Positions 18,847 through 27,868 of a DNA stretch of 64,000 nt are shown here, piece after piece. Source of the DNA: Weissella hellenica (lineage in GTDB: Bacteria; Bacillota; Bacilli; Lactobacillales; Lactobacillaceae). Each line of letters starts with the position of its first letter. Position 1 is the stretch's first letter. The position numbers were made by a program, and so were the translations under genes. The stretch is taken from positions 27,648 through 91,647 of the forward strand of contig NZ_BJEG01000006.1 in NCBI RefSeq assembly GCF_005405545.1, written 5' to 3'. The notes beneath the pieces are model-generated. The model was not told the DNA's origin, searched no databases, and was given only the letters and a program-made list of their open reading frames with translations.

Positions 18847-20208
18847 TTAAGCCTCCTTATTTTTTTCTTGTGACTGTGCTACTTTTTTAACAGCAGTAAC
18901 AAACAAATTACCACGGGTTTCAAAATCAGGGAATTGATCCCATGAAGCTGCTGCTGGTGATAACAAAATCACTTCGCCAGGTTTACTTTGCAAAAATGCA
19001 GGTTGCACAGCATGTGGTGCATCTTGTGCATATATAACAGGAATATTTAGTTGTTTACCAACTTGTGCCAATTTATCAGCCGTCTGACCGAATACAATTA
19101 AAGTTTTTACATGTTCTCTCATTGCTGATAGCAATCGCATCTGATCATCGCCGCGATCTAGGCCACCAGCTAATAGTACAACCGGTTCATTAAATCCAGA
19201 TAAAGCCATCTCAGTTGCTTCAATATCGGTTGCTTTTGAATCATTATACACTTTTCGACCATCAAAATTACCAATGTATTGTAGGCGATGTTCAACCCCT
19301 GAAAATTCACTCAGTGCTTGGACAATATCTTTCGTAGGTACTGACATCAATTTACCTACAGCAATTGCTGCTAAAGCGTTATCAATATTATGCTCACCCG
19401 GAACACCCAACTCACTTGCAGCCATAATTCGTTCTTGTTGGTAATATAATGCATCTGCCTCAAGATATGACCCAGCTTGACTATTACCTTGCCGTGAAAA
19501 TGGAATAACTTGCGCTTTCGTTTGTTGTGCCAAATGACGCCATTCCTCTGTATCATAATTTACAACAAAGTAATCATGAGATGTTTGCTGATTTGTAATG
19601 TTCATTTTCGCTGCAACATAATTTTCACGACTACCATGAAAATTCAAGTGTGATGCAAAAATATTTGTCAAAACTGCAATATGCGGTTTAGGTTGTGGCA
19701 TCCCCATTAATTGAAATGATGATAATTCAGTTACCAAAACATCCTCTTTGGTCATTGTTGGCGCAACTTCACTGACTGGCACACCAATATTACCAGCAAC
19801 TAAAACATGTTTTTCAGCTGTTGATATTTTTCGTAACACTGATGCAATCATTTCTGTTGTCGTGGTTTTACCATTAGAACCTGTTACGGCAACCCAATTA
19901 TCTAAAATATATTTTTGTGCCAAAGCAACTTCCACAATAATTGGAATTTGTCGTTCTCTTGCTGCTACTAAAATAGGAATTGTGTATGGAATACCTGGAT
20001 TTTTCACAATTAAATCAATACCGGTCAACAATGCGTCCGATTGTTCAGTCGTAAATTGCGCTCCCTTTTGTTTTAATGCGACAACTTTCGCATCAGTTTC
20101 GTCTAACTTGGGATCCGAAACGATTACATGGGCCTCTTCTTTTAATAATAAGCTTGCCGCAGCCGCACCAGAACGAGCAAATCCAATGATTAATACGTTT
20201 TTATTCAT
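18847..20208 (-). CDS. murD: UDP-MurNAc-L-Ala:D-Glu ligase MurD
   Basis: This 453-residue Mur ligase adds D-glutamate to UDP-MurNAc-L-Ala in the cytosol. The ATP loop is AVTGSNGKTTTTEMI (about 110-124). The central domain contains LTNIFASHLNFHGS, and the C-terminal domain has YNDSKATDIEATEMAL, including the Lys that is carbamylated or contacts substrate in the family. It has its own ribosome-binding site after a 63-base gap from mraY that contains a short GC-rich hairpin (20237-20253). Confidence 0.96.
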   Translation of the reverse strand: MNKNVLIIGFARSGAAAASLLLKEEAHVIVSDPKLDETDAKVVALKQKGAQFTTEQSDALLTGIDLIVKNPGIPYTIPILVAARERQIPIIVEVALAQKYILDNWVAVTGSNGKTTTTEMIASVLRKISTAEKHVLVAGNIGVPVSEVAPTMTKEDVLVTELSSFQLMGMPQPKPHIAVLTNIFASHLNFHGSRENYVAAKMNITNQQTSHDYFVVNYDTEEWRHLAQQTKAQVIPFSRQGNSQAGSYLEADALYYQQERIMAASELGVPGEHNIDNALAAIAVGKLMSVPTKDIVQALSEFSGVEHRLQYIGNFDGRKVYNDSKATDIEATEMALSGFNEPVVLLAGGLDRGDDQMRLLSAMREHVKTLIVFGQTADKLAQVGKQLNIPVIYAQDAPHAVQPAFLQSKPGEVILLSPAAASWDQFPDFETRGNLFVTAVKKVAQSQEKNKEA

Positions 20209-20236
20209 TATTTAGTACCTCTTTTTAGATATGTAT

Positions 20237-20253
20237 ATGGGGGTAACCCCCAT
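20237..20253 (-). other. Tight GC hairpin between mraY and murD
   Basis: Perfect inverted arms ATGGGGG and CCCCCAT are joined by a 3-base loop in an otherwise AT-rich spacer. No T run follows, so it is not a standard terminator. It might protect or tune the downstream message. Confidence 0.6.
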
Positions 20254-20271
20254 GAATGTTTTATTATGTGT

Positions 20272-21267
20272 TTAATAGAACCAAATAAGAAAGTAGATAA
20301 TAGCCATAACTAACCCAACGCCCCAGAAAAAGAAATTAACCTGCCATTCATTCCAAGGTTTATTAGTATTACCGGTTAACCCGCCTTTTTCAAAACTATG
20401 ATGAATTGGCGTCATCAAAAATATGCGTTTCTTAAAGAAATGAAAGCTGGTTACTTGGATAATGACACTCAATGTCTCCACCATAAAAACAAAACCGATA
20501 ATCAACAATGACCATTCATGATGTAACACCAATGAATTCATAGCCAAGCCCGCTCCCAATGCAAGTGAACCAGTATCACCCATAAATATTGTTGCTGGAT
20601 AATGATTAAAGACTAGAAATCCTAGTAGAGCTCCTATCATCAAAGCGTCTAACAAAATCATTGTTGTATCACCTTGAACAATTGCAATCACTAAGTAGGC
20701 AATATAGGCAATGATTGCGGTCCCTGAAGCCAAACCATCTAAACCATCAGTTAAGTTGGTTGCATTTGACCATCCCACCAGCCAAAAGATTGTAAATAAG
20801 GTATACACAACGATACTGTGCAACTCACCTAAACCAAATGGTAAGGTTAGGAAAAAGTCGAACTTGCCAATAGCCAAAACAAGGACTCCTAAAATAGCAG
20901 CAGCAATTTCGGAAAATAATTTTGGCAAAAAGCGTAATCCCTCATCACGGTGATTAAATACCTTAATACTGTCATCAAAAGCACCAACAATTGCAAATAC
21001 AATAATGGCAATTAAAGTGGCCCATCCAGTTGATCCTGTATTTTTAGTAACAAACGATAGTAAAATAAACCCAATCACGATTACTGGAATAAAAGCAGCA
21101 CCTCCCATTGTTGGTGTGCCAGCTTTTGCAGCATGATCTGGTTCATGTTCACCTGTTCGCATGACCATCTGCGCAACCTTGATTTTTTTAAACCAATCAC
21201 GTAACCGTGATACTACTAATACCGTAACAATAAGACTAAATACTAGTCCCAGTAAAAAAGTCGACAT
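20272..21267 (-). CDS. mraY: Phospho-MurNAc-pentapeptide transferase MraY
   Basis: This is a 331-residue polytopic enzyme making lipid I from UDP-MurNAc-pentapeptide and undecaprenyl phosphate. About ten membrane helices are visible. Conserved cytosolic motifs are AGTPTMGGAAFI, GAFDDSIKV (Asp pair), NLTDGLDGLASG and FMGDTGSLALG, with MTPIHHSFEKGG near the end. The ATG at 21267 follows GAGGAG by seven bases. An upstream in-frame GTG at 21288 overlaps that site and is rejected. Confidence 0.96.
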   Translation of the reverse strand: MSTFLLGLVFSLIVTVLVVSRLRDWFKKIKVAQMVMRTGEHEPDHAAKAGTPTMGGAAFIPVIVIGFILLSFVTKNTGSTGWATLIAIIVFAIVGAFDDSIKVFNHRDEGLRFLPKLFSEIAAAILGVLVLAIGKFDFFLTLPFGLGELHSIVVYTLFTIFWLVGWSNATNLTDGLDGLASGTAIIAYIAYLVIAIVQGDTTMILLDALMIGALLGFLVFNHYPATIFMGDTGSLALGAGLAMNSLVLHHEWSLLIIGFVFMVETLSVIIQVTSFHFFKKRIFLMTPIHHSFEKGGLTGNTNKPWNEWQVNFFFWGVGLVMAIIYFLIWFY

Positions 21268-21302
21268 TCGACTACTCCTCTCACTCACATGTGTTTCTAT
21301 TT

Positions 21303-23486
21303 TTATTCATTTGGCTTTTTAAATTCAACTGTAATCTCATGATATCCATCAGATAGAGCTGTTCCCTTATTTAACGACTGTGTGGTTACAAATCCATTAC
21401 CTTTAATAATGGCCTTTACATGCGCCATCTGTGCCCAAGATAAGACATCGCTTTTTGCCCAGCCATGCATATTCGGTACAGTAATATTTTTACCAGTGTT
21501 TAAAAAGACACGTTGATCAATCAGTGATTCATCACCAGCCATTGGCGATTGTGATTTAACCGCATCACCATCGCCCATAATAACTGGTGTTAGATGATTT
21601 GCTTTAACTTCTTTACGAGCATCACTAATCGAACCACCAACAACCGTTGGTACTTTAACTTGTTGGTTTTCACTCACAACAACTTTGTTATCATTATCTG
21701 ATAAATCTAGTGCTTGTTGCATATTAGTCTTGAAAACATCTGACATATCTTTGGTAATATTTTCAGTATTTTTCTGCGGTTGTTTTGTCACAATATACAT
21801 CAAATACCTTGAATTATCAGACGGTGCCATCCCCATCCATGAATGAATTTCATCACTGTTATTACCAGGTGCTGAGTATCCAAGTGCAGTTGCAATTTGG
21901 GCAGTACCTGATTTACCAGTTGTTTTAACATTTGGAATTGCATAATCCTTACCTAAACCATGTTCTGAATAGATAACATCTTCTAATTGCTCACGTGTTG
22001 CCTTAGCCGTTTCCTTACTAATTGGTTTACTAATAACATCCGGCTTTGGTTGTGAAACAACTTTCTTTGTATTCGGATCAACAATTTTTTCAATGATTTG
22101 TGGGCGTAATTCCTTACCATTATTTGCAATAGCTGAATATGCTTGAATCATTTGCAAAGGTGTCACTGAGATACCTTGACCAAAAGCCGTATTGGCTTGT
22201 TCAATTGGATACTGAAATTGCATGTTTCCAACTGCTTCATCTTGAAATCCTGATTTAGTTGACTTTAAAAATTGGAATTTATTAAGATATTTCTGCCATG
22301 TTTTTGGTCCCATCTTTTGCTCCGTTAAGGCCATTGCCACATTGGATGATGCTGCAATTCCACGGGCATAACTAATGGTTCCCCATCCTTCACCATTATT
22401 CCAATCAGTAACTTTTTTATTACCAATTTTAAGTGTTCCAGATTTATAAAGGGCATTTGGATTCCAATTATCAGTGTCAATTGCAGCAGCTAGTGTAATT
22501 CCTTTTAATACAGACCCTGGTTCAAATGCTGTACCATACAACTGATTAGTCCATAAGTCACCTAATCCTTCACCTGTCTGAGCATTGAAAGTTGGTCGCT
22601 GCGTTGTGGCTACAATTTTACCTGTTTTTGTATCCATCATAACGGCTATTGCAGCTTTGGGCTTCATGTCATCAGATAATTGCTGCATGCTTTTTTCAAG
22701 GTTTGATTGTAATTTCATATTAATCGTTGTGTAAACGTCATAACCATTTTTAACAGCTAAGTTTTTCTTTGAAACACTATGATCAGTAGAATCCGTTGAC
22801 GTTGTTTTGACACCATTACGACCAGTCAATTTTTTATTCCACGATTGTTCCATTCCTGAAATACCAGAAATTGTTTGACCACCATCGCGATGCTCTTTTT
22901 TAGTAATACCAATCAAGTCTGATGCAAATGTACCATTCGGATAAAGTCTTGATTCACTACTCGTAAAAGTCAATCCAGGAATATTCATACTCTTCAATTG
23001 TTTATATTTTTGAACACTCAAATTTAAACCAGCTGTACCAAATTGGACTTGCTGTAGCTTACTTTTACGTCCATTTTTTATAGATGTTTCATAAAAATCG
23101 GCTTCACCACCAAGGACACCTGCTAGTTGCTTACCAACTTTAGCATCCTGCGTTTTTTTAACGTACATTGGGTTTCCTTTTGCTGATTTTTGATTTTTAT
23201 CTAATACAGCAGCCAATGTATACGTTGTTGAGGACTCTGCTAGGGAATTACCAACTGCGTCAAAAATTTCGCCACGCTTTGCAGGAATATCATTTTGACT
23301 TTGATAAATTAGTTGCGCTGCTTGGTCTAATTTGTGACCTTTTACCTCTTTTGTGATTGAGATACTAGAAAAACGGATTCCTAACACAACCAACACACCT
23401 ATCATCAATATAAGCAAAAGTTTACCTGTATTGCGACTATTTTTATCCGCTTGGTTACGTTTTGGCATCCGTTGTTTTTTTACCAT
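21303..23486 (-). CDS. pbpX: Division transpeptidase PBP2x (FtsI-like) with two PASTA domains
   Basis: This is a 727-residue class B penicillin-binding protein for septal cross-linking. It has a basic cytosolic tail and one membrane helix (about 22-42). The transpeptidase motifs are S325-V-L-K328, S380-S-N382 and K524-S-G-T527. Two PASTA domains follow at about 606-665 and 666-722 (VKVPTVVGG..., ITVPNMHGW...). The position after ftsL and before mraY is that of PBP2x/FtsI. Codon and base use match its neighbours. Confidence 0.94.
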   Translation of the reverse strand: MVKKQRMPKRNQADKNSRNTGKLLLILMIGVLVVLGIRFSSISITKEVKGHKLDQAAQLIYQSQNDIPAKRGEIFDAVGNSLAESSTTYTLAAVLDKNQKSAKGNPMYVKKTQDAKVGKQLAGVLGGEADFYETSIKNGRKSKLQQVQFGTAGLNLSVQKYKQLKSMNIPGLTFTSSESRLYPNGTFASDLIGITKKEHRDGGQTISGISGMEQSWNKKLTGRNGVKTTSTDSTDHSVSKKNLAVKNGYDVYTTINMKLQSNLEKSMQQLSDDMKPKAAIAVMMDTKTGKIVATTQRPTFNAQTGEGLGDLWTNQLYGTAFEPGSVLKGITLAAAIDTDNWNPNALYKSGTLKIGNKKVTDWNNGEGWGTISYARGIAASSNVAMALTEQKMGPKTWQKYLNKFQFLKSTKSGFQDEAVGNMQFQYPIEQANTAFGQGISVTPLQMIQAYSAIANNGKELRPQIIEKIVDPNTKKVVSQPKPDVISKPISKETAKATREQLEDVIYSEHGLGKDYAIPNVKTTGKSGTAQIATALGYSAPGNNSDEIHSWMGMAPSDNSRYLMYIVTKQPQKNTENITKDMSDVFKTNMQQALDLSDNDNKVVVSENQQVKVPTVVGGSISDARKEVKANHLTPVIMGDGDAVKSQSPMAGDESLIDQRVFLNTGKNITVPNMHGWAKSDVLSWAQMAHVKAIIKGNGFVTTQSLNKGTALSDGYHEITVEFKKPNE

Positions 23487-23487
23487 G

Positions 23488-23877
23488 CTACTTTACGTTC
23501 CTTATATTTTGATTTTTCAGTGTTAACCCATTTTTTTCAGCAATACTGTTTAATCGTTTAGGGCTTGATAAATCACTGACTTGTTGCTTCAATGTATTGT
23601 TTTTATTGCGCACTTGTTCTAGCTGCGCTGAAGTTGCTGCTAATTGTGTATTCGTTGTTGTGCTTTTATTTGCCATAAAAATCACTAGAAATGCAGCTGC
23701 AATAATAGTCACTACCACGGCACCAACCATAACTAAATCCATAGCATTCCACTTAGGTTTGGCTAATTTTATTTTCTTAGCTCTACTTTGACTATTAGTT
23801 TTTATTTTTGGTTGGTTAACTGGTTTACTAACGACATTTTCATTGTAATTATTACGGTATTTTGGCAGTCCGTCCAT
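23488..23877 (-). CDS. ftsL: Cell division protein FtsL
   Basis: This is a 129-residue bitopic protein with a basic cytosolic tail (Lys/Arg/Asn-rich, about 1-42) and one membrane helix (about 48-70). A leucine-zipper-like periplasmic coil follows (SAQLEQVRNKNNTLKQQVSDL). It pairs with DivIC and DivIB in the divisome. Start 23877 was chosen because GAGGAAGG lies just upstream. A longer frame from 23916 would overlap the end of rsmH and lacks its own site. It is tightly coupled to the PBP2x gene. Confidence 0.88.
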   Translation of the reverse strand: MDGLPKYRNNYNENVVSKPVNQPKIKTNSQSRAKKIKLAKPKWNAMDLVMVGAVVVTIIAAAFLVIFMANKSTTTNTQLAATSAQLEQVRNKNNTLKQQVSDLSSPKRLNSIAEKNGLTLKNQNIRNVK

Positions 23878-23899
23878 AATAAGCCTTCCTCTATCAGTT

Positions 23900-24844
23900 T
23901 TACTTGATTCTTTCAATAACGCGTAGTTTAGCAGAATGTGCCCGACGATTTATCGCTAGTTCTTCTTCGGAAGGCAAAATAGGCTTACGTACGACTAATT
24001 TAAAATCAGGTTGCATTTCTTCTGGAATAATCGGCAAACCAGATGGTAAGTCTGGAATTGTTACTTTTTCTTTAAACATTGTCTTCACTAAACGATCTTC
24101 TAATGAGTGGAAGGTAATCACCGTAATGCGACCATTAACGTTTAACATATCTAACGCTTGCGCTAACGAATCTTCTACAGCACCTAACTCATCATTAACA
24201 GCAATTCGAATTGCTTGAAAAGTCCTTTTAGCTGGATGTCCTCCCTTGCGCCTTGCAGCAGCAGGGATAGCAGCTTTGATAATATCTACTAATTCAAATG
24301 TCGTTTCAATTGGTTTAATTTCACGTTCATGTTCTATTTTACGAGCAATCTGCTTAGCAAACTTCTCTTCACCATAACGTGAGAAAATGCGCAATAACTC
24401 ATGAAATGACCATTCATTAACCACTGTTTGCGCTGTTAATGCTTGTGATTGGTCCATACGCATATCAAGTGGGGCATCATAATTATATGAAAAACCACGT
24501 TGGCCATCATCGAATTGTGGTGATGAAACACCCAAATCATACACAATGCCGTCAAACGATGGTACGCCATTCTCAACTAGTGCATCATTAAGATTACGGA
24601 AATTAGTTTGAATGAAATTAACTTTACCTTGTGATAATTCGCTTTTAAGATGTTCCTGATTAAAAGTAATTGCGGTTTCGTCTTGATCAAATGACCATAA
24701 CTTACCGGTTGTTAATTTGCTTGCTAATAATTGCGAGTGACCGCCACCACCAAGTGTCGCATCAACATAAACGCCATCTGGTTTGACATTTAATGCCTCA
24801 ATCGCTTCTTTTAATAACACTGTTACATGTTTAAACTCTGTCAT
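23900..24844 (-). CDS. rsmH: 16S rRNA (cytosine-1402-N4) methyltransferase RsmH
   Basis: This 314-residue S-adenosylmethionine enzyme methylates C1402 in the ribosomal decoding centre. It begins with the family pattern [15 protein letters not shown]. The SAM-binding loop is [14 protein letters not shown] (about 27-40), followed by [27 protein letters not shown] and the C-terminal [12 protein letters not shown]. The ATG at 24844 is the family-typical start. A TTG at 24865 is possible but poorly supported. It is the second gene of the dcw cluster. Confidence 0.94.
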   Translation of the reverse strand: MTEFKHVTVLLKEAIEALNVKPDGVYVDATLGGGGHSQLLASKLTTGKLWSFDQDETAITFNQEHLKSELSQGKVNFIQTNFRNLNDALVENGVPSFDGIVYDLGVSSPQFDDGQRGFSYNYDAPLDMRMDQSQALTAQTVVNEWSFHELLRIFSRYGEEKFAKQIARKIEHEREIKPIETTFELVDIIKAAIPAAARRKGGHPAKRTFQAIRIAVNDELGAVEDSLAQALDMLNVNGRITVITFHSLEDRLVKTMFKEKVTIPDLPSGLPIIPEEMQPDFKLVVRKPILPSEEELAINRRAHSAKLRVIERIK

Positions 24845-24883
24845 TGGCTTCTTTGTTCCCTTCAAACCTTTTTCGAACTAATA

Positions 24884-25318
24884 TTAAAACTCTAGTTCTT
24901 CCAATCCATTTGCAATGTCATCAAAATTTTCGGCAGTATTATCTTCATATGTTTGCCACTTTTCAGTGCTCCATAATTCGAAAATATTATCACCCATTCC
25001 AAAGACTGTTACGCTTTTTGTTATTTGAGCATAACTACGCAATGTTGGTGAGAGATTGATACGTCCTTGTTTATCAAATTCAACTTCAACAGCACCCCCA
25101 AAAACAAACCGCTTAAATTGGCGCGCTTTAGTATTTGTTTCAGGTAATGCATTAATTTTTTTTGAAAAGTCTTGCCATCCTTCAAGCGTATAGGCACGTA
25201 GCGAATGATCCATCCAACGTGTAATCACAAAAGATTCACCAAGTTGATTACGAAATTTTGCCGGAATAATTAGCCGATTTTTAGTATCTAATACATGTTG
25301 AAAAGTTCCCATGAACAT
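24884..25318 (-). CDS. mraZ: Transcriptional regulator MraZ
   Basis: This 144-residue protein has two SpoVT/AbrB-like swapped-hairpin domains (MFMGTFQHVLDTKNRLIIPAKFR and EVEFDKQGRINLSPTLR). In several bacteria MraZ binds repeated TGGG- or GTGG-type boxes upstream of its own gene and controls the dcw operon. Such boxes are present here (25402-25445). AAAGGAGG lies eight bases upstream of the chosen ATG. It is the first gene of the division cluster. Confidence 0.95.
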   Translation of the reverse strand: MFMGTFQHVLDTKNRLIIPAKFRNQLGESFVITRWMDHSLRAYTLEGWQDFSKKINALPETNTKARQFKRFVFGGAVEVEFDKQGRINLSPTLRSYAQITKSVTVFGMGDNIFELWSTEKWQTYEDNTAENFDDIANGLEELEF

Positions 25319-25401
25319 CAGCCAATCCTCCTTTATAAAAATTCGTATTATTAATGAATCCAGTACACCACTTTGTTTAACAATTCAATACTCTTAATTT
25401 A

Positions 25402-25445
25402 CCACAATATCCCACTTTCAACCACCTTTCCCCACCATTATCCAC
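25402..25445 (-). promoter_or_regulatory. Five GTGG direct repeats at a 10-bp period (MraZ boxes)
   Basis: On the minus strand GTGG occurs at 25445, 25435, 25425, 25415 and 25405 (first base of each), exactly one helical turn apart. Spacers are A/G-rich (ATAATG, GGAAAG, TTGAAA, GATATT). MraZ operators in other species are direct repeats of similar sequence at 10-bp spacing, usually three. The array is 84 bases before the mraZ start. No clear -35/-10 pair was found between it and the gene. Confidence 0.85.
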
Positions 25446-25543
25446 CATTATTTTCAATAGATTTACCTACATAAATATTGATATATAGGGGCGTAATCGT
25501 TTTTTTGACATAATTCTTACAATTGTGGGTATTTTTAAACACA

Positions 25544-25577
25544 AAAAAGCGTTATCAGATAATCTGATAACGCTTTT
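25544..25577. terminator. Intrinsic terminator, bidirectional
   Basis: Arms AAAAAGCGTTATCAG and CTGATAACGCTTTTT are joined by a 5-base loop, with A and T tracts on both sides. It closes the prmA-rsmE-25589 transcript and insulates the mraZ control region. Confidence 0.88.
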
Positions 25578-25588
25578 TAAGCTTAAAT

Positions 25589-25969
25589 TTAAACTTCTCG
25601 AAAACCACCGTCAACTGAAATTTGTTTTTCAAAATCCAGCTCTTCTTCTTGGCCACTTGTAAAGGCAAAAATTTCGATAATCAAATATAAGATTGCTAAA
25701 TAATATCCATAGAAAGCCGAATTAATTTGCAACCAAATTGATATCAAATAAATAATTGGCCAAACAAGTAGTAACGCCCAATTAGATCCAGTTCGACGTA
25801 AAAACATTCCTGTTAGTACACTAAATAACATGTTAACAATGAAGAGTGACATAATTATTTTAAAGTTCACAGTCAATGCTGTTTTATTCAAAATATAAGG
25901 GAGTAATATACCCAAAATTGGCATCCAAATCCAAAATCGCCAATCAAAAGTTTTATTAATTTTTTTCAT
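25589..25969 (-). CDS. Small four-helix membrane protein, unknown
   Basis: This is a 126-residue protein with four predicted membrane helices (about 11-26, 34-58, 65-83, 86-105) and an acidic cytosolic tail ending in EKQISVDGGFREV. I do not recognise a family. It lies 19 bases after rsmE in the same direction and before a strong terminator, so it should be co-transcribed with rsmE and prmA. No catalytic motif is visible. Confidence 0.7.
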   Translation of the reverse strand: MKKINKTFDWRFWIWMPILGILLPYILNKTALTVNFKIIMSLFIVNMLFSVLTGMFLRRTGSNWALLLVWPIIYLISIWLQINSAFYGYYLAILYLIIEIFAFTSGQEEELDFEKQISVDGGFREV

Positions 25970-25988
25970 CTAAAAACCTCTATATTTA

Positions 25989-26732
25989 CTATTTATTTAA
26001 TTCCATAACATAACTTAATGTACTTAGCGCATACATTGGCGCTGTCTCAGCTCGTAAAATCCGTGGTCCTAAGCCAGCGGCTACAAAACCTTCCGCTAAC
26101 AAGTAGTCAATTTCTGCCGGTGTCAAACCACCTTCAGGACCGAATAGAAAACAAATCGCATCGTCTGGCTGCAAAGCCTGTAATTTTTGTACTAATTGAC
26201 CTGTTTCACCCTTTTTAGCACTTTCTTCCCAAGCGACTATTTTAGTCATTGCTTTTGGTAATGACAACTCTGTTAGTTTAGGAACATACGTCACATCAGG
26301 TATCTTTAACCGATGTGATTGTTCTGCAGCTGCAGCTGCTATCTTATTTAATCGCACTATTTTTTTAGCTGCTTTTTGGCCCCAATGCGAAACAGACCAG
26401 TCTGTTTCGACAATAATTATATGATGTGCACCTAATTCAGTTGCCTTTTGAACAACAAATTCTGATTTATCTCCCTTAGCTAATCCAATAATAATGGTGG
26501 TATCTACTGGTAATTCAACAGCTAATGTTTGCCGGGATATGATGGTCATCAACACATAATCATCATGTAATTCTGCAATTTCACCGATGACGACATCCTG
26601 ACTGTTGGGTAAGACAAACTCAGCTTTAGCCCCTTCACGACTGCGTAGGACTGTTATAAAATGGTGAGCTACCGTTTCAGGCAATTTAAATTGTTGACCC
26701 GTTGGTGTTTCGTCTAAAAAATATCTTTGCAT
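25989..26732 (-). CDS. rsmE: 16S rRNA (uracil-1498-N3) methyltransferase RsmE
   Basis: This is a 247-residue SPOUT-fold methyltransferase with an N-terminal PUA-like domain (MQRYFLDETP ... VAHHFITVLR). The C-terminal knotted SAM-binding region carries CFLFGPEGGLTPAEIDYL and LGPRILRAETA. It modifies U1498 of the small-subunit rRNA. Its start overlaps the prmA stop (TAATG), so translation is coupled. The prmA-rsmE pair is a standard Firmicute arrangement. Confidence 0.93.
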   Translation of the reverse strand: MQRYFLDETPTGQQFKLPETVAHHFITVLRSREGAKAEFVLPNSQDVVIGEIAELHDDYVLMTIISRQTLAVELPVDTTIIIGLAKGDKSEFVVQKATELGAHHIIIVETDWSVSHWGQKAAKKIVRLNKIAAAAAEQSHRLKIPDVTYVPKLTELSLPKAMTKIVAWEESAKKGETGQLVQKLQALQPDDAICFLFGPEGGLTPAEIDYLLAEGFVAAGLGPRILRAETAPMYALSTLSYVMELNK

Positions 26733-27685
26733 TAATTGTCCTCGCTATTAAATTTAGCAATAATACCGTACCAATCACCTAACTTCATTGATTGTTCAAC
26801 AACTAATCCATTTTCTTGCAAATCAAAAATCATCTTATCACGTTTATCATAATAAATACCCGATAATAATAATCGTCCATTAGGCTGTAGAACATTACCT
26901 ACATTTGGTATCAATAACTCTAATACTTCTGCCAGCATATTAGCAATAACGATATCATACTTTTGGTTTGGTACATCATTTAATAAATCACTAACCATTA
27001 ACTGCATATCAGCTACTTGTGGATTTAGATCAACATTACCTTGTGCTGATGTCACTGCAACGTCATCAATATCCGTTCCCAAGATATCACCAGCGCCTAA
27101 TAAACGGGCTGTAATTCCTAATACACCAGAGCCAGTTCCAACATCAATAACTGTTTCACCACCACGAACAACCACTTCCAGTGCCTGTATCATTAATTGT
27201 GTGGTTGGGTGCGTGCCCGTTCCAAAAGCCATACCTGGGTCTAAAACAATGACTTGTTCATCCTTTTGTATTGGTTGATAATTCTCCCACTTTGGGACAA
27301 CGGTAATATGTCTTGTAACCCGTACTGGATGGTAGTATTTTTGCCATTCCGTCGCCCAGTCGTCTTCTAAGACAGCTTGAACTGTCACCGTTCCAGGATG
27401 TGCATCTAACCCAAAATCAGATAACTCATCTACTGATGATTGTATTTTATTCGTTAACAATACCAGATCAGTCTCATTAGCAAAATAACCACTTACACTA
27501 GCTCCAGATGTACGATGAACAATATCTTCCGCTTTAACCATCACTGTTGCATCTGCTGGTTGATAATGATCTAATTCAGCAGAGTCATCAATTTCAACAC
27601 CTTCTGCACCATTAGTCATTAAAATATTACTAATTGCTTCAATCGATTCTGTTTGTGTTTCCACAACAATTTTTTGCCAACTCAT
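26732..27685 (-). CDS. prmA: Ribosomal protein L11 methyltransferase PrmA
   Basis: This is a 317-residue enzyme that trimethylates ribosomal protein L11. The N-terminal recognition domain begins SWQKIVVETQTES. The SAM-binding core contains FGTGTHPTTQLMIQAL, VIDVGTGSGVLGITARLLGA and IVIANMLAEVL. Start 27685 gives a GAGGG site seven bases away. The ATG six bases further upstream would touch the site. Confidence 0.92.
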   Translation of the reverse strand: MSWQKIVVETQTESIEAISNILMTNGAEGVEIDDSAELDHYQPADATVMVKAEDIVHRTSGASVSGYFANETDLVLLTNKIQSSVDELSDFGLDAHPGTVTVQAVLEDDWATEWQKYYHPVRVTRHITVVPKWENYQPIQKDEQVIVLDPGMAFGTGTHPTTQLMIQALEVVVRGGETVIDVGTGSGVLGITARLLGAGDILGTDIDDVAVTSAQGNVDLNPQVADMQLMVSDLLNDVPNQKYDIVIANMLAEVLELLIPNVGNVLQPNGRLLLSGIYYDKRDKMIFDLQENGLVVEQSMKLGDWYGIIAKFNSEDN

Positions 27686-27759
27686 GAACATCCCTCGTTT
27701 ATATTAATTTAATTAAGAATACCACAAAATGATATTATCGCCCACATACTACCAATAAA

Positions 27760-27857
27760 ATAAAAAAACAACCATAATTTTTGGTTAATCAAACTTAACT
27801 CATTAGGCGTTGCCTGCTAATCATTGAGTCATATTTTACCGAAAAATTATGGATGTT
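27760..27857 (-). terminator. Long multi-stem terminator structure after pyk
   Basis: The outer arms (about 15 pairs, CCATAATTTTT with AAAAATTATGG) enclose a second hairpin (ACTC-ATTAG / CTAAT-GAGT with a bulge) and are followed on the minus strand by TTTTTTTATTTT. It starts 12 bases after the pyk stop. It is much larger than the other terminators here. Confidence 0.7.
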
Positions 27858-27868
27858 TATTTTTAAAA

